Below are positions 7,944 through 10,450 of a DNA stretch of 10,450 nucleotides, piece after piece (the stretch's first letter is position 1; every line of letters starts with the position of its first letter). The stretch is from Neonectria sp. B-13 (Eukaryota; Ascomycota; Sordariomycetes; Hypocreales; Nectriaceae). The DNA lies in NCBI GenBank assembly GCA_002682825.1, contig NOKP01000108.1:8489-18938 (forward strand). Direction: 5' to 3'. The position numbers were made by a program, and so were the translations under genes. Under the pieces are notes generated by a model that was not told the origin of the DNA, ran no database searches, and worked only from the letters and a program-made list of their open reading frames with translations.

Positions 7944-9506
7944 CTACCATTCAAAGCACATATCATTAAATCCAATTATTATAGATTTCTTTGACGCTCC
8001 TGGCGGGTCCAGCATCTTAAACATCGCTTGACGAACCTTCCACACGTCTGGCACCTTTGCAAATCGCTCATCAGGGTCAAATGTGACCTTCTTCCTCTTT
8101 TTAGGTTTCACTTCTTCTATCTAATGCCTCAGGACTAGCAATTCCTTATCCTGGGCTGCTAATCTAGTGTTGTGATGGTCTACTCCCTTTGCAACCTTCG
8201 TCAGGAAGAGCAGAATCGATCGATTGAGTGTAGCCGAGGAGGGGATGATTTGAAGCGCGGTTCTTAGCTGCCGTGATGATCGAGGCGTCTCGAAGAGAGC
8301 CTCTGACGGCTGTGCCATCGTCTTAGGCGGCGTTCCCGGACGCTTTTCTTGGTTGCTTGTCATCGGGTTCAATAGGGGCTTCGCCAGGCTGACTGGCCAT
8401 AACCCAGACAATTTCCAGCCTGCGAGGATGTTCATAGATGTGAAGCCGGTCTTTTGTGCCTTGTGATAGCAGCGGATAAAGGTTATCTTGCCTGATTGCG
8501 TGGAGTCATCAAGTCCACTTAACTTGGAAATCTCTCGCCGATACGCGTTCTTCAGGGGGCCAAAGACTGCCAAGTCGAGGGGCTAAAGAATATGAGAAGA
8601 ATGGGGGATAAGGAATAAGAGATAGATATCATTGATGAAGTATTCGAACATGAAATCGTCAGTAAGGTGACTGCCATGGCCACCGATAACAAGGAGTCAT
8701 TTGGCTCCTGCCTTCTTCGGTATTGTCTGAGGAATAAAGACGGTCTTCAGTCATACGAGGGCAACCTGGTCATTAGTCCAGCCTTTCTCAGTTGCAGTGA
8801 AGTCACAAGAGGTCAGAAAATCAAGCTCTTCTGGGAAATATTGCTGTTGAACAGTCTTTCCTTCGAAGGTCACCGATGGGGTCAAGGCCTGGCCGTCTGC
8901 TGAGATACACTCGACGATTGTGATCCAGGAACGTGAGCCCGGGTTCTTTATCATCGTGATCTTATGATCTGAGCTTCCAAGCACAAGATGATTATGCCCT
9001 TGCCCTTCCATAATGCCGGCTTGTCCATGTTGTACCGGTTTTCTTTAAGGACCTCTTCGATCTCTGGGGTGGTCAATAATCGGAAGAAAGAAAACCCTTG
9101 ATTTTCTCAGTCGTTGCCCCATTGAAACGTGTAATATCGAGCTTCTGACATCTAAGAGTCTTGGTTTTAGAATTCCGGCGCAAAAAACCGTCAATCCAGT
9201 GAGTCCCAAGGGGTTCTAGATGACCGTTCTAGGCAGCGATACGACCAGCGGATTTGATGAGCTGGGCATGCGTTGGAGGGAAGCCTAGGCTTTCCTGGAC
9301 TAGAACCCATTGTCGGATACTGGCTTCCTGAGCTGTAGAGCACTTGTGGCGGTATTGATGAGCATTTTGATAGCTTTGGGCGCCTTTGAGTCGGTCGACT
9401 AAGGTTGAACGTGGAATGCCATTACGCTGGGCTGCAGTGCGTTGAGGCCACCGTTTTCAAGGTCATGAACGGCATTTTGAATATCAGATTCAGTGTATTT
9501 TTGCAT
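7944..9506 (-). pseudogene. Decayed pogo-family transposase (second, different lineage)
   Basis: Reading from ATG 9506 gives MQKYTESDIQNAVHDLENGG, then TAAQRNGIPRSTLVDRLKGA, a helix-turn-helix like that of pogo transposases, followed by a CENP-B-type region with LGTHWIDGFLRRN. The catalytic core follows: NMD with Asp at 9023-9025, the second-Asp block as VIGGHGSH with Gly (8682-8684) in place of Asp, and PLDLAVFGPLKNAYRREI with Asp at 8574-8576. A basic KPKKRKKV tail ends at 7944. Damage seen: frame breaks near 9445, 9090 and 9022, and stops at 9229-9231, 8751-8753, 8583-8585 and 8121-8123. Two stops (8583 and 8121) fit CAG to TAG. It differs in sequence from the Fot1 element beside it, so it is not a second copy. 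It cannot be active. Confidence 0.85.
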
Positions 9507-9679
9507 GGCAATTAAAATAATGTAAGAATCATTACAATTGCTTTAATATGGCGCGAGAAATCACGGTTGGAATGTAGAGGTGGATGGGTGTGAAGGTGCC
9601 GGGAAAGTTGCGAGAATGTGGTCGGACTTTGGGGGTGGACGGAAAATGGGGGGCAACTTAATGGGTAGCCGACTTAACA
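9507..9679. other. 5' flank of the pogo relic, probable transposon end
   Basis: This holds the untranslated upstream part of the decayed transposase. On the minus strand the stretch from about 9681 reads TTAAGTCGGCTACCCATTAA and then a C-rich run, beginning just where Est1-like similarity stops. That suggests the transposon end lies at about 9680, next to a TA. No convincing matching inverted repeat was found at the other side. Confidence 0.35.
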
Positions 9680-10259
9680 GACAACAGTTTAGTCTCGGTA
9701 TCGAAGGTCAACCACTTGCCCTGGGTCGCAATCTTGTGCCCCAGAAAGGTATGCGTTCTTTTCTCTCATTGACCATGGATGCGAGTTCGAAGTACTTCTC
9801 GTCTTCGTCAATCTTCTAGTTGATGAACCATCCCTTAGGGTGGTAGTCCTCAGCGTAAGTGAGACCTCGCATTGGTAGTCCTCTGCGAGCGGCCTAGGAG
9901 GTTCGTCCTTCTCCTGGCCATGGAATTCTCCGCCCATTCTTGGCTCGAACCCGCATGAGGCCAGAAGACAATTCAGCATGACCGCAGTCAGCTTCCCAGG
10001 GATACTCTTGTTCAAGACATGACACAGCAGCCGGATAATGCGTTATCTGATTGATGGAAACCAGCGTTGTGTGAATGAAGGGGAGAATGTTGGTGTCCCC
10101 CCAGCGATGGATCACAATCTCGTAGGTCCGGACCGCAAACGAGAGTGGCTTTGTGAAGTCCTCACTGGGGGGTGAACCTCTAGGATGGAGCTCCCATCGG
10201 AATGGCACATAAGCAAGGAATTCACCTGCTTTGCTTCTTGGTCCCAATTTACCTACCAA
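9680..10259 (-). pseudogene. Est1/SMG-type DNA/RNA-binding domain fragment, broken
   Basis: Successive minus-strand frames read as one protein: VPFRWELHPRGSPPSEDF and ILPFIHTTLVSINQITHYPA (10259 to about 10000), KLTAVMLNCLLASCGFEPRM, then MRGLTYAEDYHPKGWFIN, KIDEDEKYFELASMVNERKE, and LGHKIATQGKWLTFDTETK. This order resembles the Est1 DNA/RNA-binding domain region of fungal telomerase-binding/EST1A-like (SMG6/SMG7-related) proteins, which act in telomere maintenance or nonsense-mediated decay. Breaks: an extra G at about 9995-9997, one base lost near 9873, a TAG at 9816-9818, and a further shift near 9744-9750. Both the N-terminal TPR part and the region after the domain are missing, so it is a fragment of a duplicated gene, perhaps moved here by transposons. 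The family call rests on remembered motif similarity. Confidence 0.55.
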
Positions 10260-10405
10260 AGCCAGAATCTCATTTATAAACCGGCAATGGTAATTTTTTT
10301 ATTGCATCCTTCTTGTTGGACGAATCTGTCTCGGCGATTGAAAACATGCTACTGTGGGGGTCTCAAAAGCGACTGCCCCCTGACCTTCGTACCTCAGGTA
10401 GGGGG

Positions 10406-10441
10406 GTGGCTTGACTAGCAAAAGTGGTTTGATTCGCAAAA
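10406..10441. repeat. Imperfect 18-bp tandem repeat, possible transposon end
   Basis: GTGGCTTGACTAGCAAAA (10406-10423) is followed directly by GTGGTTTGATTCGCAAAA (10424-10441), with 15 of 18 positions equal and two of the three differences C/T. A run of 11 A (10438-10448) follows. Just upstream is an 11-bp palindrome, TACCTCAGGTA (10390-10400). Short tandem motifs like these are common near the ends of fungal DNA transposons; the other end would lie outside the window. No gene was recognised in 10260-10405. Confidence 0.6.
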
Positions 10442-10450
10442 AAAAAAACG

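Noticed and set aside
7937..7955. Left inverted repeat of the pogo relic (AGTCTAGCTACCATT compared with AGTCGGCTACCCATT)
   Set aside because: Short, gapped, no flanking TA, and overlaps the end of the transposase tail; may be chance.
9894..10259. Copia retrotransposon polyprotein piece (KLGPRSKAGEFLAY resembles the post-integrase motif)
   Set aside because: The following residues and the downstream frames match an Est1-type domain much better and no integrase or reverse transcriptase motifs follow.

Overview
This window looks like nuclear DNA of a filamentous ascomycete, from a transposon-rich accessory or subtelomere-like region. The evidence is a very long helicase of the fungal telomere-linked RecQ type, a Fot1/pogo DNA transposon with a TA target duplication, a second decayed pogo-family transposase, and almost no intact host genes. 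The species cannot be named from the sequence, and no telomeric repeat array is visible.

Layout. Positions 1-181 (minus strand) hold the start of a small cysteine-rich protein of the fungal MC...CGH type, cut by the window edge. A gene-poor divergent intergenic region (about 182-1144) contains two separate perfect 16-bp tandem duplications. Positions 1145-5694 (plus strand) are one GC-rich, roughly 1,515-codon gene, broken by three single-base frame breaks and two stop codons. It joins an OrsD-like C2H2 zinc-finger domain, a long helical region, a tyrosine-recombinase-like region, a RecQ helicase core with RecQ zinc-binding region, and a cysteine-rich tail. Positions 5742-7603 are a complete Fot1/pogo element with 40-bp perfect terminal inverted repeats and TA duplications, inserted 45 bp past the helicase stop. 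Its transposase catalytic region is intact, but the C-terminal zinc knuckle is put out of frame at a run of eight A. Positions 7944-9506 (minus) are a heavily decayed second pogo-type transposase. Positions about 9680-10259 (minus) are a decayed fragment resembling the DNA/RNA-binding domain of Est1/SMG-type proteins. The right edge carries an 18-bp imperfect tandem repeat that may be the end of another transposon.

The most interesting object is the helicase fusion: a DNA-binding finger, a possible DNA strand-transfer domain and a helicase in one polypeptide suggest that this family may be, or descend from, a mobile element rather than ordinary host repair machinery. This copy appears recently inactivated. 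Several changes are C-to-T type, including CAA to TAA and DECH to DECY, as expected from repeat-induced point mutation or methyl-cytosine decay. The genes do not form a pathway; the region reads as a collection of mobile elements and broken duplicates.
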